Assembly (NCBI RefSeq): GCF_001686925.1
Contig: NZ_LVEN01000035.1
Coordinates: 124,001 to 188,000 of the forward strand
Origin: Flavobacterium piscis
GTDB taxonomy: Bacteria; Bacteroidota; Bacteroidia; Flavobacteriales; Flavobacteriaceae
Length of the DNA stretch: 64,000 bases
Direction: 5' to 3'
Position numbers and translations under genes: made by a program. Below the pieces are notes generated by a model. That model did not search any database. It was not told the origin of the DNA and saw only the letters and a list, made by a program, of their open reading frames with translations. How positions within the stretch are numbered: the first letter of the stretch is position 1; each line of letters opens with the position of its first letter. Of this stretch, positions 34,616 to 43,634 are shown piece after piece.

Positions 34616-36091
34616 TTAATGATTGTCTTCTATGTGTCTGGTAAAATTTGGAGATTTTGTTCGCAGTACATTTATAATGGTTCGATGCATCCAAAGCAAA
34701 CAAAGAACAGAAATGACGAAAATAAATATCCATGAGCTGGTCCAGAGTCCAGTATAATTAAGTAAGTAACCAAAGATGATAGGGCCAACGAATCCTCCCA
34801 AACCGCCTATCAAACCAACCATTCCTCCTACGACACCTACTTCATTAGGAAAATATTCCGGTATATGTTTGTAAACAGCTGCTTTACCAATTCCCCACGA
34901 TATACCAATAAGGATTACCAATATCACATACACCCAAAGATTTGCACTAAATTTGATCTGTGTAATACCCTGAGCTAATAGTTCTTTCTTCTTTACTTCC
35001 TGATTTTGTTTTACTACAATTTCCTGCCAGGAATTTTTTACAGGAAAAATGGCGGTTTCGTGATTTGCTGAAGTTTCTTTTTGATTGATTTTATGCACTT
35101 TACCATTAACAACTATTGCATCTGCTGCAACTTCTGTAACTACACCATTATTAGTAGCCAAAACTCCGGGTCCTGCCGTAAAGATTTCCATTTTAGGAAA
35201 CATCAGTAAAAAACTAATTATTATTGATGAACCTAAAACCCAATACATTACTTTTCTTGCTCCAAACTTATCTGATAAGTATCCTCCAAAAGCTCTCACA
35301 ATTCCGGATGGTAAGCTAAACATGGTGGCAAACATTCCGCCCATTACCAATGTAGTATGATAAACATTCATAAAGTTTGGCACCAGCCATTGCGAGTAGG
35401 CCACAAAACATCCAAAGACTAAAAAATAATAAGCTCCAAATCTCCAAACCCTGATATTTTTAAGAGGAGACATTAACTCTTTCATTGTTTTTGACACTCC
35501 TGAATTGACTTTATTTTTAGCAAAAACAATAAAAAGCAAGCCTATAAGAACTAATACAGAAGCGTAAATAACAGGAAGCATTTTCCACCCATTAACAGGA
35601 TCTGTCTCTGAGAAGTTATTTAATAGGGTCGGCGCAATAAAAGTAGTAATTGCGGCACCTGCATTTCCCATTCCAAAAATACCTAAAGCCCTACCCTGCC
35701 AGTTTTTAGGATACCAAATAGAGGTATAGCCAATCCCGACAGCAAAGCTTGTTCCTACCAACCCAAAGAAAAAACTTAAAACCGCAAAACTCCAAAAAGA
35801 AGCAGCAAATGGAAGAAGAAACAGTGGAATTGAGCACAATAATAACAATACCGAAAATATAATCTTACCACCATATTTATCTGTTAAAATACCAATTGGA
35901 AGTCTGAAAATAGAACCTGATAAAATAGGAATGCCTAATAACCAGCCTGTTTCGACAACTGTCCAGTTAAAGATTCCTTTATCTACCAGATAAGTAACCA
36001 AAACTCCATTTAATGTCCAACAGGCAAAACACACTGAAAAAGCCAGCGTATTTAAAAATAAAATTTTGTGAGATTGAGATAGATTATTCAT
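34616..36091 (-). CDS. narK: Second NarK-type nitrate/nitrite MFS transporter
   Basis: The 491-residue protein is a close relative of the transporter at 8445-9923 in length and sequence. It shares GIFGMGNAGAAI, GVVGGMVGLIGGLGGF and the lipoyl-like insertion (about 305-382, VVKQNQEVKKKELLAQG). It leads the minus-strand nitrate-reductase-like cluster and is followed by the longer MFS gene 29 nt later. The promoter has an FNR-type site near -41.5 and the -7 box TAACTTTG, so low-oxygen or NO-type control is likely. The first copy has the other operator type, so the paralogues are regulated differently. Confidence 0.9.
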   Translation of the reverse strand: MNNLSQSHKILFLNTLAFSVCFACWTLNGVLVTYLVDKGIFNWTVVETGWLLGIPILSGSIFRLPIGILTDKYGGKIIFSVLLLLCSIPLFLLPFAASFWSFAVLSFFFGLVGTSFAVGIGYTSIWYPKNWQGRALGIFGMGNAGAAITTFIAPTLLNNFSETDPVNGWKMLPVIYASVLVLIGLLFIVFAKNKVNSGVSKTMKELMSPLKNIRVWRFGAYYFLVFGCFVAYSQWLVPNFMNVYHTTLVMGGMFATMFSLPSGIVRAFGGYLSDKFGARKVMYWVLGSSIIISFLLMFPKMEIFTAGPGVLATNNGVVTEVAADAIVVNGKVHKINQKETSANHETAIFPVKNSWQEIVVKQNQEVKKKELLAQGITQIKFSANLWVYVILVILIGISWGIGKAAVYKHIPEYFPNEVGVVGGMVGLIGGLGGFVGPIIFGYLLNYTGLWTSSWIFIFVISVLCLLWMHRTIINVLRTKSPNFTRHIEDNH

Positions 36092-36154
36092 ACAGAAATA
36101 TTAAAATATCTAATTTTAATTTCATAATGAGTACTTACTTCCTCAATTACAAAG

Positions 36155-36198
36155 CAAAGTTAGATCGATAGATTATTAGAAAACATGATATATATCAT
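36155..36198 (-). promoter_or_regulatory. FNR-type site and -7 box before the second narK
   Basis: ATGATATATATCAT (36185-36198) is a perfect FNR/DNR-like palindrome. The minus-strand -7 box TAACTTTG is at 36155-36162. The site centre is about 41.5 nt upstream of the inferred start near 36150, matching class II activation. Confidence 0.75.
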
Positions 36199-36844
36199 TT
36201 CAAAGACAGTCTTTAAAAACAAATAAATCATAACCATCTAATTAACAATGGATTTCAATTAAAAAAAAATACTATTCTTGTTAATAAGTGAACTTTCGAG
36301 ATTAAAATATCTTTTCAATAATTTCAATCTATTATTATAATATTCTTTTTTTTATTCTTCTACAATATTCTAATCCTACAAATGAAAAAATATCAGTTTT
36401 CATTTTCCGGCACTATTCAATACAATAAAAATAAGAAATTATTTTAAGTAAATGACTAATAATTAATTATTTACAAAAACAAATCTTAAACGAATGCTCG
36501 ATTATTAATTGACAATCTGTTATTTTCCACCTACAAATTGTTAACTTTTTTTTACTATAAAATGTTAGCTCTTCAGGGAATATTTTTAATTAAAAAATTA
36601 GATATGTAGTTGTAAATTAGACTGTATATGACGTTTTTACATTGTTTTTGAAGCTGTTAAGTTTTTAAAAATGTAAAAACAAAGTGTAAAATACTACATT
36701 TTCCCTCTCTTCTATGGTGCTTTTTAACATTTGCTATAGCCAACCACAAGAACTCAACATATTGATTTACAAGGTTATAATCCATTTATTTTTGATTATA
36801 GATAATTTATTTTGCTTTACACTAAAAAAAAAATGAACAAATTT

Positions 36845-36874
36845 TTGGATTTTATTATATTAAAATTAACTTTG
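36845..36874 (+). promoter_or_regulatory. Promoter candidate for the SusC leader transcript
   Basis: TTG at 36845-36847 and the perfect -7 box TAACTTTG at 36867-36874 are separated by 19 nt, which fits the Bacteroidetes -33/-7 pattern. The leader would then be about 500 nt long. A closer promoter cannot be ruled out. Confidence 0.5.
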
Positions 36875-37125
36875 TCTATAGGATTAGTAGAGTATAAAAT
36901 TATTTGAAACCATAAAGAATTATATTTTGAAAACAACCAAAAGCATAGCGTATAACATTTTTCCTAAAAATTATACTTATAACACATTCTGTTATATGTG
37001 CTTCTGTTGCTAATTCTTAGCCTTTTTTTCGTTTACATTCGAGATCTCTTTTTCACCGAATCGATTTATAAAGACGAAATTTAAAATACACCAAAAAATC
37101 ACCTTATTGAAATTACAAAAATCTG

Positions 37126-37149
37126 TTTGATACGTTATTTGGTATCAAA
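37126..37149. promoter_or_regulatory. Inverted repeat upstream of the leader peptide
   Basis: TTTGATAC (37126-37133) and GTATCAAA (37142-37149) are perfect 8-bp arms around an 8-nt centre. The element lies 60 nt before the leader peptide start. It may be an operator or a small RNA stem. Confidence 0.5.
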
Positions 37150-37208
37150 AGGATTATTGAAACCGTACCTATAAATTAAAAAGAATAACTAATAACTAAA
37201 AAACAAAG

Positions 37209-37241
37209 ATGAAAAAGATGCAAAATTGTTGCTGTAAATAA
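37209..37241 (+). CDS. Cys-rich leader peptide MKKMQNCCCK
   Basis: ATG at 37209 opens a ten-codon frame ending at TAA 37239-37241, with three consecutive Cys codons TGT TGC TGT at 37227-37235. A stem-loop starts 5 nt after the stop codon, and SusC starts 134 nt after it. Consecutive Cys codons before a sulfur-acquisition locus fit a ribosome-mediated cysteine sensor. The frame is short, so the call relies on the Cys run, the adjacent structure and the downstream gene content. The alternative is chance. Confidence 0.65.
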   Translation: MKKMQNCCCK

Positions 37242-37246
37242 AAAAA

Positions 37247-37272
37247 GCCATTTCTGCGGCAACAGAAATGGC
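37247..37272 (+). promoter_or_regulatory. Attenuator-like stem-loop pairing with the Cys codons
   Basis: GCCATTTCTG (37247-37256) and CAGAAATGGC (37263-37272) form a perfect 10-bp stem with loop CGGCAA. The sequence CGGCAACA (37257-37264) can also pair with TGTTGCTG (37227-37234) inside the Cys codons, eight pairs with one G-U. This gives mutually dependent structures. There is no T run after the stem, so an intrinsic terminator is unlikely. Confidence 0.6.
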
Positions 37273-37374
37273 AAGGCTTAAAGAACATTTATCACTAAAC
37301 CAAGAATACCTGTAGAGAGTTGAAAAATCAACTTTCAAGGCCTCTTGTTAATTACTTAAAACCAGTACAAAGAA

Positions 37375-40300
37375 ATGAAAAATTTTTTAAAAATAAACTC
37401 ATTACTATTTCTCCTGCTTGTCACCGCAGGAATTAATGCCCAAAATACAACACCACTTATACAATCGAAGCTCGACGGAACTGTCGTAGATGATGTTACA
37501 AATCAGCCAATTATTGGAGCTTCTGTTGTTATTAAAGGAACAACACACGGTGTTCAGACAGATGCTGAAGGAAAATTTTATTTTCAAACCGGTCAAAAAT
37601 TTCCTTATACCTTAATCATAAGCTACATTGGTTATAAAAAGGCTGAAATAATTGTAGATAAAAATCCAATTACAATTCATTTAAAAGAAGAACGCCAGGA
37701 ATTGGATGAACTGGTAGTTGTTGGCTATGGTTCTCAAAAGAGAAAAGACATTACAGGTTCTGTAGCTTCTGTTCCCAAAGCTAATTTATCCCAAGTCACC
37801 TCATCTGCAGATAACTTACTACGAGGAGCAATTCCGGGAGTGGTAGTTACACAAAGTTCGGGGCGCCCGGGAGCTTCATCAAGCGTACGTATTAGAGGAG
37901 GAAACTCAATTACGGCCGGTAATGAACCTCTGTATGTTGTAGACGGAATATTAATTTATAATGATAACAATAATAGTACAGCGGGTGTTACGAATGCCGG
38001 TGCAACAGTCAATGTGCTATCGACTATAAATCCGGCCGATATTGAATCTATTGAAGTATTAAAAGATGCTTCAGCAACTGCCATTTACGGATCGCGTGGT
38101 GCAAATGGTGTCGTTATTATTACTACGAAAAAGGGAACAAAAGGACAGGATAATATTTCTTACCAGGGATATTTTGGATTCCAGAATGTATCAAAAAAAC
38201 TCAACTTAATGAATGCCAGCCAATGGGCAAGCTTGCGTAACGATGTTCAGGCCAGTATTGGTCAGGCTCCTTCTTTTACACCAGCTCAGATAGAAGCGTT
38301 TAAAACATCTGGAAGTTATGACTGGCAAGATGCTCTTTTTAGAACTGCTGCGCCTGTACAAAATCACCAATTATCATTTTCAGGTGGAGATGAGCGTTCA
38401 AGATACGCAATTTCAGCAGGATATTTTCAGCAAGACGGAATTGTAATTGCATCCGATTTTAAAAGAATTTCACTTCGTGTCAATTACGAAAGAAATTATT
38501 CTGATAAATTTAAATTTGGCGTAAATGCTAACTACAGTAATTCGATTTCTAATGGTGTTGGTACTAATGGCGGTGCTACTGCCGGAAGATCGCCAAACCC
38601 GTTAGTGGTGGCTTTGTATCAACCTCCGGTAGTACCTATTAAAAATGCTGACGGAAGTTATAACTTAACCAATAATCCCTATGCAACTGCAGTAAATGGT
38701 ATTATACCAAACCCTATCAACGACTTAGTCAGTACAACCAACGAAACTAAAATAAACAGAATTTTGACCAGCTTATTTGGTGAATATAAGATCACTAAAA
38801 AACTTGTTGCAAAAGTAGCGGTGAGTGGTGATGTTATTGATACAAAACAAAACTATTATGCTTCGTCTACTACTACTGCCGGAGCAGGAACAAAAGGATT
38901 GGCTTCTGTTGGAGATCGTTTAGTAAGTTCTGTATTGAATGAAAACACGTTGAATTACAATACCACTTTTGGTGAAAACCATAAATTCTCAGCCTTAGGA
39001 GGATATACACTTCAATACACTCAAGGTGAAGTAGTAAATGCAGGATCTAATACATTTGTAAATGATGCTAATACGTATAACGCTCTGCAAGATGGTGTTG
39101 CGATAAAACCTTATAGTGATGCATTCGAAAGTGTATTAAAATCATGGTTAACCCGAATAAATTATTCCTACAAAGGAAAATACAATTTTACTTTATCTGC
39201 ACGTGCCGATGGTTCATCAAGATTTGGATCAGAATCTCTTTGGGGCTATTTTCCTTCAGCAGGATTTTCATGGAATATTACCGACGAAGATTTTGCTAAA
39301 AATATTAAAGGTGTAACCGAAGCCAAACTTAGAATTACAGCAGGAACAACAGGAAACCAGGAAATCGGTAATTACCTTTCTTTAGCTCAAATGGGCTCTG
39401 TAAATTATGCCTTTGGAGGAACTTTACAAACAGGTTTAGCCCCTACCCGATTGGCAAATCCGGATTTGAAATGGGAAAAAACGAATCAATATAATGTTGG
39501 TTTAGACTTATCACTATTAGATAGAAAAATCAATTTTGTATTTGATGTGTATTACAAGAAAACAAACGACTTATTAATTAATGTTCCTATTCCGCTTACT
39601 TCAGGTTATGCTACAGTGCTTCAGAATATTGGAGGGGTTGAAAATAAAGGTATTGAAATTGGTTTAACAACAGAAAATGTAAAAACAGAAAATTTCTCAT
39701 GGAACTCCAATGTTGTGTTCTCTGCCAACAAAAACAAAGTAGTTTCGATAGGAAACGGAGTTGATCAGTTTTTTCCTGTAGTACCAAACGGATCTTTATT
39801 ACAGCAACAACCCGTAACAGTAAAAGTAGGTTTGCCATTGGGAACTTTCTGGGGATATAAAACCAACGGAATTTTCCAGACGCAGGAAGAAGTCAATACG
39901 CAACCAAAAATAAACAGTTTAGCCAACACAAAAATTGGAGACCGAAAATATGTTGATACTAACGGAGATGGTGTAATTACAGCACTTGACAAAGGTAACT
40001 TAGGAAGTTCTCAGCCAAAATTTGTTGGAAGTTTTAGTAATACCGTTTCATATCGCGATTTTGATCTTAATTTCTCTTTTCAGGGATCTTATGGCGGAAA
40101 GATATTTAATGCCTTAAATCAGCAATTAGAGATTTCTACTCTTGGAACAAATGCTAATGTTACGCTGGAAGATAGATGGACTCCAACTAATCCAAGTAAT
40201 GAAATCCCGAGAGCAACGAGTTCTCCTCTTGGAATCGTTTCTGAGCGTTATGTAGAAGATGCCTCTTTTTTAAGATTAAAATTAATCACTTTAGGATATA

Positions 40301-40506
40301 CATTGCCTAAAAGCGCTTCTCAAAGATTAGGAGCCAAAAGCATTAAATTCTATATATCTGCTGAAAATTTAATTACATGGACAAAATACACTGGCTACGA
40401 TCCAGAGGTAAGTTCATACGAACAAAACAACTTATATCCCGGAATTGATTTTGGTTCTTATCCAAACTCTAAAACATTTATTTCGGGTCTGAACATAACT
40501 TTCTAA
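37375..40506 (+). CDS. SusC/RagA-family TonB-dependent outer membrane transporter
   Basis: The 1043-residue protein has a signal peptide (about 1-22), a carboxypeptidase-regulatory-like domain (about 32-110), a TonB-box-like region and plug (LDELVVVGYGSQKRKDITGSV, then SAIRGG-type loops), and a long beta-barrel ending in a Phe (GLNITF). It imports large or complexed ligands through the outer membrane with SusD. The downstream genes are sulfatases and not glycosidases, so the ligand may be a sulfated compound. It starts the operon after the Cys-rich leader. Confidence 0.94.
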   Translation: MKNFLKINSLLFLLLVTAGINAQNTTPLIQSKLDGTVVDDVTNQPIIGASVVIKGTTHGVQTDAEGKFYFQTGQKFPYTLIISYIGYKKAEIIVDKNPITIHLKEERQELDELVVVGYGSQKRKDITGSVASVPKANLSQVTSSADNLLRGAIPGVVVTQSSGRPGASSSVRIRGGNSITAGNEPLYVVDGILIYNDNNNSTAGVTNAGATVNVLSTINPADIESIEVLKDASATAIYGSRGANGVVIITTKKGTKGQDNISYQGYFGFQNVSKKLNLMNASQWASLRNDVQASIGQAPSFTPAQIEAFKTSGSYDWQDALFRTAAPVQNHQLSFSGGDERSRYAISAGYFQQDGIVIASDFKRISLRVNYERNYSDKFKFGVNANYSNSISNGVGTNGGATAGRSPNPLVVALYQPPVVPIKNADGSYNLTNNPYATAVNGIIPNPINDLVSTTNETKINRILTSLFGEYKITKKLVAKVAVSGDVIDTKQNYYASSTTTAGAGTKGLASVGDRLVSSVLNENTLNYNTTFGENHKFSALGGYTLQYTQGEVVNAGSNTFVNDANTYNALQDGVAIKPYSDAFESVLKSWLTRINYSYKGKYNFTLSARADGSSRFGSESLWGYFPSAGFSWNITDEDFAKNIKGVTEAKLRITAGTTGNQEIGNYLSLAQMGSVNYAFGGTLQTGLAPTRLANPDLKWEKTNQYNVGLDLSLLDRKINFVFDVYYKKTNDLLINVPIPLTSGYATVLQNIGGVENKGIEIGLTTENVKTENFSWNSNVVFSANKNKVVSIGNGVDQFFPVVPNGSLLQQQPVTVKVGLPLGTFWGYKTNGIFQTQEEVNTQPKINSLANTKIGDRKYVDTNGDGVITALDKGNLGSSQPKFVGSFSNTVSYRDFDLNFSFQGSYGGKIFNALNQQLEISTLGTNANVTLEDRWTPTNPSNEIPRATSSPLGIVSERYVEDASFLRLKLITLGYTLPKSASQRLGAKSIKFYISAENLITWTKYTGYDPEVSSYEQNNLYPGIDFGSYPNSKTFISGLNITF

Positions 40507-40522
40507 GTAAAAAATATACATA

Positions 40523-41995
40523 ATGAAAAAGATACTAATAACAATCATACTAAGTGCCGGTTTATTTGCATCGTGCACAGATTTAGAAGTAACACCAACC
40601 TCTTTTGTTACCGAAGATAAATATTTTAAAACGCAGGATGATGCTGTGGCAAGTGTAACTGCTGTTTATGCCTCTTTAAGTCTTGATCCGGGAGAACAAA
40701 GTTTATTTGGCAGAAACCTTTATTTCTTAACCGATATGGCTACAGATTACGCTTCAGCAGGAGTTTCGGCAACAAACCCGCAGGTAAGAGCTTTGAGCAG
40801 TTTGACCCATGATGCCACTTCTGATCGTGTTCAGGTTGCCTGGCGCCAAATCTATAACGGAATCAACAGAGCCAATGTTTCTATCGATAATATCCCTAAA
40901 GTAGCAGGAAACGAAACGGTTAAAACAAGATTGATCAATGAAGCAAAATTCATTAGAGGACTACTATACTTTCAGGCAGTTCGTTTGTGGGGAGGAGTGC
41001 CAATCGAATTGCATGAACCAACTTCTATACAATTAGAAAGTTTAAAATCAAGAAGAGAAACTGTTGATGCTGTTTACACTCAGATTATTTCAGATTTGAA
41101 TGCTGCCGAAGCCTTACCTGCAACTTATCCCGCAAGTGATGCAGGACGCGCAACATCAGGAGCTGCAAAAGCAATTTTAACCAAAGTATATCTGACCAGA
41201 AAAGATTATCCAAATGCAATTTTAAAAGCCAGAGAAGTCATCAACGGTGGTTACGGATATGCCCTTTTTGAAAGTTTTCAGGATATTTTTACTAAAACAA
41301 AAAAGAATGGTAAAGAGCATATTTTTTCTGTTCAGTTCGAGCCAAATCAGGCAGGAAACGGATCAAGCGGAAGTACTTTTCAATCGACATCATTTATAGG
41401 TTTTACTGCTACAGAACCAGCAGATATTATCTCGGATGTTGCTTTATTTTATGACATATATGCTCCTGGAGATACAAGAAGAGATGTAAGTTATGCCAAG
41501 ACATTGCCAATTCCGGGAACTGCAAATATTTACACTTTCCCTAAACCCATCTTTAAAAAATATTTGGATTTAACCAATGTGGCAACTCCGGGTAACGTAG
41601 CTATTAATTTTCCAATTATTCGTTATGCTGATATTTTACTGTCTTTAGCAGAAGCGATAAACGAACAGGGAACACCAACACCGGAAGCTTATGAACTGAT
41701 CAATCAGGTAAGAAGAAGAGCTTTTGGAAAACCAATTACAACGCCGGACGCAGCTGTAGATTTATCGGGATTAACACAAACCACTTTTAGAGCTGCCATT
41801 CAGGAAGAACGCAAAAAAGAATTTGTTCAGGAAGGGCAACGCTGGTTCGATCTGGTTCGTTGGGGAACTCTGGTTACCGAAGTGAAAAAAGTAACAGCTA
41901 AAAACTCTGTTTCAGAAAGAAATAACCTTTACCCTATTCCACAAAGCGAAAGAAGTATCGATCCGGTTGGCTTACCACAAAACCCTGGATACTAA
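40523..41995 (+). CDS. SusD/RagB-family outer membrane lipoprotein
   Basis: The 490-residue protein has a lipoprotein signal with LFASC (Cys at 17), the SusD N-terminal TPR-rich region, the RGLLYFQAVRLWGGVP motif (about 139-153) and the C-terminal LVRWGTL and YPIPQSE motifs. It caps the SusC transporter and binds ligand at the surface. It starts 16 nt after susC, so the pair is cotranscribed. The binding substrate cannot be read from sequence. Confidence 0.95.
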   Translation: MKKILITIILSAGLFASCTDLEVTPTSFVTEDKYFKTQDDAVASVTAVYASLSLDPGEQSLFGRNLYFLTDMATDYASAGVSATNPQVRALSSLTHDATSDRVQVAWRQIYNGINRANVSIDNIPKVAGNETVKTRLINEAKFIRGLLYFQAVRLWGGVPIELHEPTSIQLESLKSRRETVDAVYTQIISDLNAAEALPATYPASDAGRATSGAAKAILTKVYLTRKDYPNAILKAREVINGGYGYALFESFQDIFTKTKKNGKEHIFSVQFEPNQAGNGSSGSTFQSTSFIGFTATEPADIISDVALFYDIYAPGDTRRDVSYAKTLPIPGTANIYTFPKPIFKKYLDLTNVATPGNVAINFPIIRYADILLSLAEAINEQGTPTPEAYELINQVRRRAFGKPITTPDAAVDLSGLTQTTFRAAIQEERKKEFVQEGQRWFDLVRWGTLVTEVKKVTAKNSVSERNNLYPIPQSERSIDPVGLPQNPGY

Positions 41996-42022
41996 TAACC
42001 GATTTTCATCCAAATAAATAAA

Positions 42023-43591
42023 ATGATTAAAAAACTGTTCATTATTGCCCTATTGGTTGTTGCACAATTTCAGCTATTGGCACAGAAAAAGCAACCTAAT
42101 ATCATCGTCATTTTGGCAGATGATTTAGGTTTCTCAGATATTGGTGCTTTTGGGTCAGAAATTAAAACGCCAAACTTAGATAAGCTCGCTAAAAACGGGC
42201 TTATTATAAAGCAGTTTTACAATGCAGGACGTTGCTGTCCTTCCCGGGCTTCATTGCTCACGGGTTTGTATCCACACCAAGCAGGAATTGGCGACATGGT
42301 TCAGGACAAAGGGTTCCCGGCTTATCAGGGATATTTAAACGAGCATTGCATCACGATTGGGCAAGCACTCAAACAGGCAGGATACAACACAATTGTTTCC
42401 GGAAAATGGCACGTGGGTCTGGTACCATCAGCCTGGGCGGTTAATAGAGGGTTTGATGATTCTTTTACTTTACAAAACAACGGAAGCAGTTATTTTAACT
42501 CAGAACCTTTATATAATGACGGACGAAAAGTCACTTTTATGAAAGGAGATAAAGAAATTATTCGCACAGATACTTCTACTTATCTAACTCAGGAAATAAC
42601 CAATTTTGCCCTTAGTTCTTTAGAAAAACAACGAAATAAGCAACAGCCTTTTTTTCTTTATGTGGCGTATAATGCTCCACATTGGCCCATTCAGGCATTG
42701 CCGGAAGATATTGCAAAATACAAAGGCAAATACCTCGAAGGCTGGGATAAATTGAGAGCAAGCCGTTTTAAAAAATTAAAAGTACAAGGCATCATTGATA
42801 AAAATTGGGACTTATCAAATCGTTTTGAAAAAGTACCGGATTGGGAAAAACTAAGCGCCGAAGAAAAAGACAAATGGGATACCCGAATGGCAATTTACGC
42901 TGCCATGATTGACCGAATGGATGCCGGAATTGGAGAAATCCTGCAGAAAGTCAAGTCGTTGGGAGAAGAAGATAATACGATCGTTCTTTTTCTTTCGGAT
43001 AATGGAGGAAGTGCCGATGATGTAAAAAAATGGAATTATGTTACACAAAAAAATGGAACACCAGGTTCAGTTGCATCAATCGATAGTTACGAAAGTCCTT
43101 GGGGAAATGTGAGCAACACGCCTTTTCAATTATTCAAAAAGAACACTCACGAAGGTGGCATTGCTTCCCCTTTTATTGCTTATTATCCTAAGCAGATTAA
43201 AGCGGGAACAGTAAGCAACAGAGTAAGTCATTTGATTGATATTTTTCCAACTTTTCTCGAGTATGCGGGTTTTCAATATCCGGATTCTTTTCAGGGAAAA
43301 AAGCTAACACCTTTAGAAGGAATTAGTTTAAAAAAGGAATTTGAAGGACAACAATCCGATGCACATGAAGCTTTGTTTTGGGAACATGAAGGCAGCAAAG
43401 CAGTACGAAAAGGACAATGGAAGGCTGTAGCCGAAAACAATCAGCCTTGGGAATTGTACAATCTTGCTACTGACAGAACCGAAACAAAAAACGTAGCAAA
43501 ATCAGAACCGAAACTACTCCAAAACCTGATTGAATTACATCAGCAATGGTCTGTAAAAGTAGGTATCCAAGATTGGAATAAAATAAAATAG
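42023..43591 (+). CDS. S1-family sulfatase 1
   Basis: The 522-residue enzyme has a signal peptide (about 1-20), metal-binding Asp33-Asp34 (LADDLGFSD) and the formylglycine motif C71-C-P-S-R75 with ASLLTG. A further metal-site segment LFLSDNGGSADD is near 320. It hydrolyses sulfate esters after conversion of Cys71 to formylglycine by a maturase that is not in this window. It resembles the arylsulfatase-type group. It directly follows susD, so it is in the same operon. Confidence 0.94.
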   Translation: MIKKLFIIALLVVAQFQLLAQKKQPNIIVILADDLGFSDIGAFGSEIKTPNLDKLAKNGLIIKQFYNAGRCCPSRASLLTGLYPHQAGIGDMVQDKGFPAYQGYLNEHCITIGQALKQAGYNTIVSGKWHVGLVPSAWAVNRGFDDSFTLQNNGSSYFNSEPLYNDGRKVTFMKGDKEIIRTDTSTYLTQEITNFALSSLEKQRNKQQPFFLYVAYNAPHWPIQALPEDIAKYKGKYLEGWDKLRASRFKKLKVQGIIDKNWDLSNRFEKVPDWEKLSAEEKDKWDTRMAIYAAMIDRMDAGIGEILQKVKSLGEEDNTIVLFLSDNGGSADDVKKWNYVTQKNGTPGSVASIDSYESPWGNVSNTPFQLFKKNTHEGGIASPFIAYYPKQIKAGTVSNRVSHLIDIFPTFLEYAGFQYPDSFQGKKLTPLEGISLKKEFEGQQSDAHEALFWEHEGSKAVRKGQWKAVAENNQPWELYNLATDRTETKNVAKSEPKLLQNLIELHQQWSVKVGIQDWNKIK

Positions 43592-43634
43592 TTAAACAAT
43601 GATTACGCATTAAATAATTAAAAAATTTAATCTA

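Larger units (their letters stand above)
36199..37374 (+). other. Long leader region of the sulfatase/SusCD locus
   Basis: This 1.2-kb gene-poor region is strongly AT-rich. It holds a promoter candidate near 36845-36874, an inverted repeat at 37126-37149, the leader peptide ORF at 37209-37241 and the stem-loop at 37247-37272. No other gene or recognised RNA was seen between 36199 and 36840 or between 36875 and 37125. Confidence 0.7.

Noticed and set aside
34587..34733. Longer start for the third nitrate porter, overlapping narK by 118 nt
   Set aside because: The extra residues look like antisense to narK coding sequence; MKTWLDKWDPED at 34586 is a natural start.
37247..37272. Stem-loop as a canonical intrinsic terminator of the SusC leader
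   Set aside because: No T run follows the stem, and the operon continues directly. An attenuation or translational role is more likely.
36199..37374. Known riboswitch in the long leader
   Set aside because: I looked for SAM, TPP, cobalamin and Moco riboswitch signature words and recognised none. The Cys-codon leader explains the structure better.
37375..41995. Polysaccharide utilisation locus
   Set aside because: SusCD alone does not show glycan use. No glycoside hydrolase or lyase is present, and the enzymes are sulfatases.
42023..43591. Cys72 of the first sulfatase as the formylglycine residue
   Set aside because: The motif C-x-P-S-R places the modified residue at Cys71, with Cys72 as the variable position.
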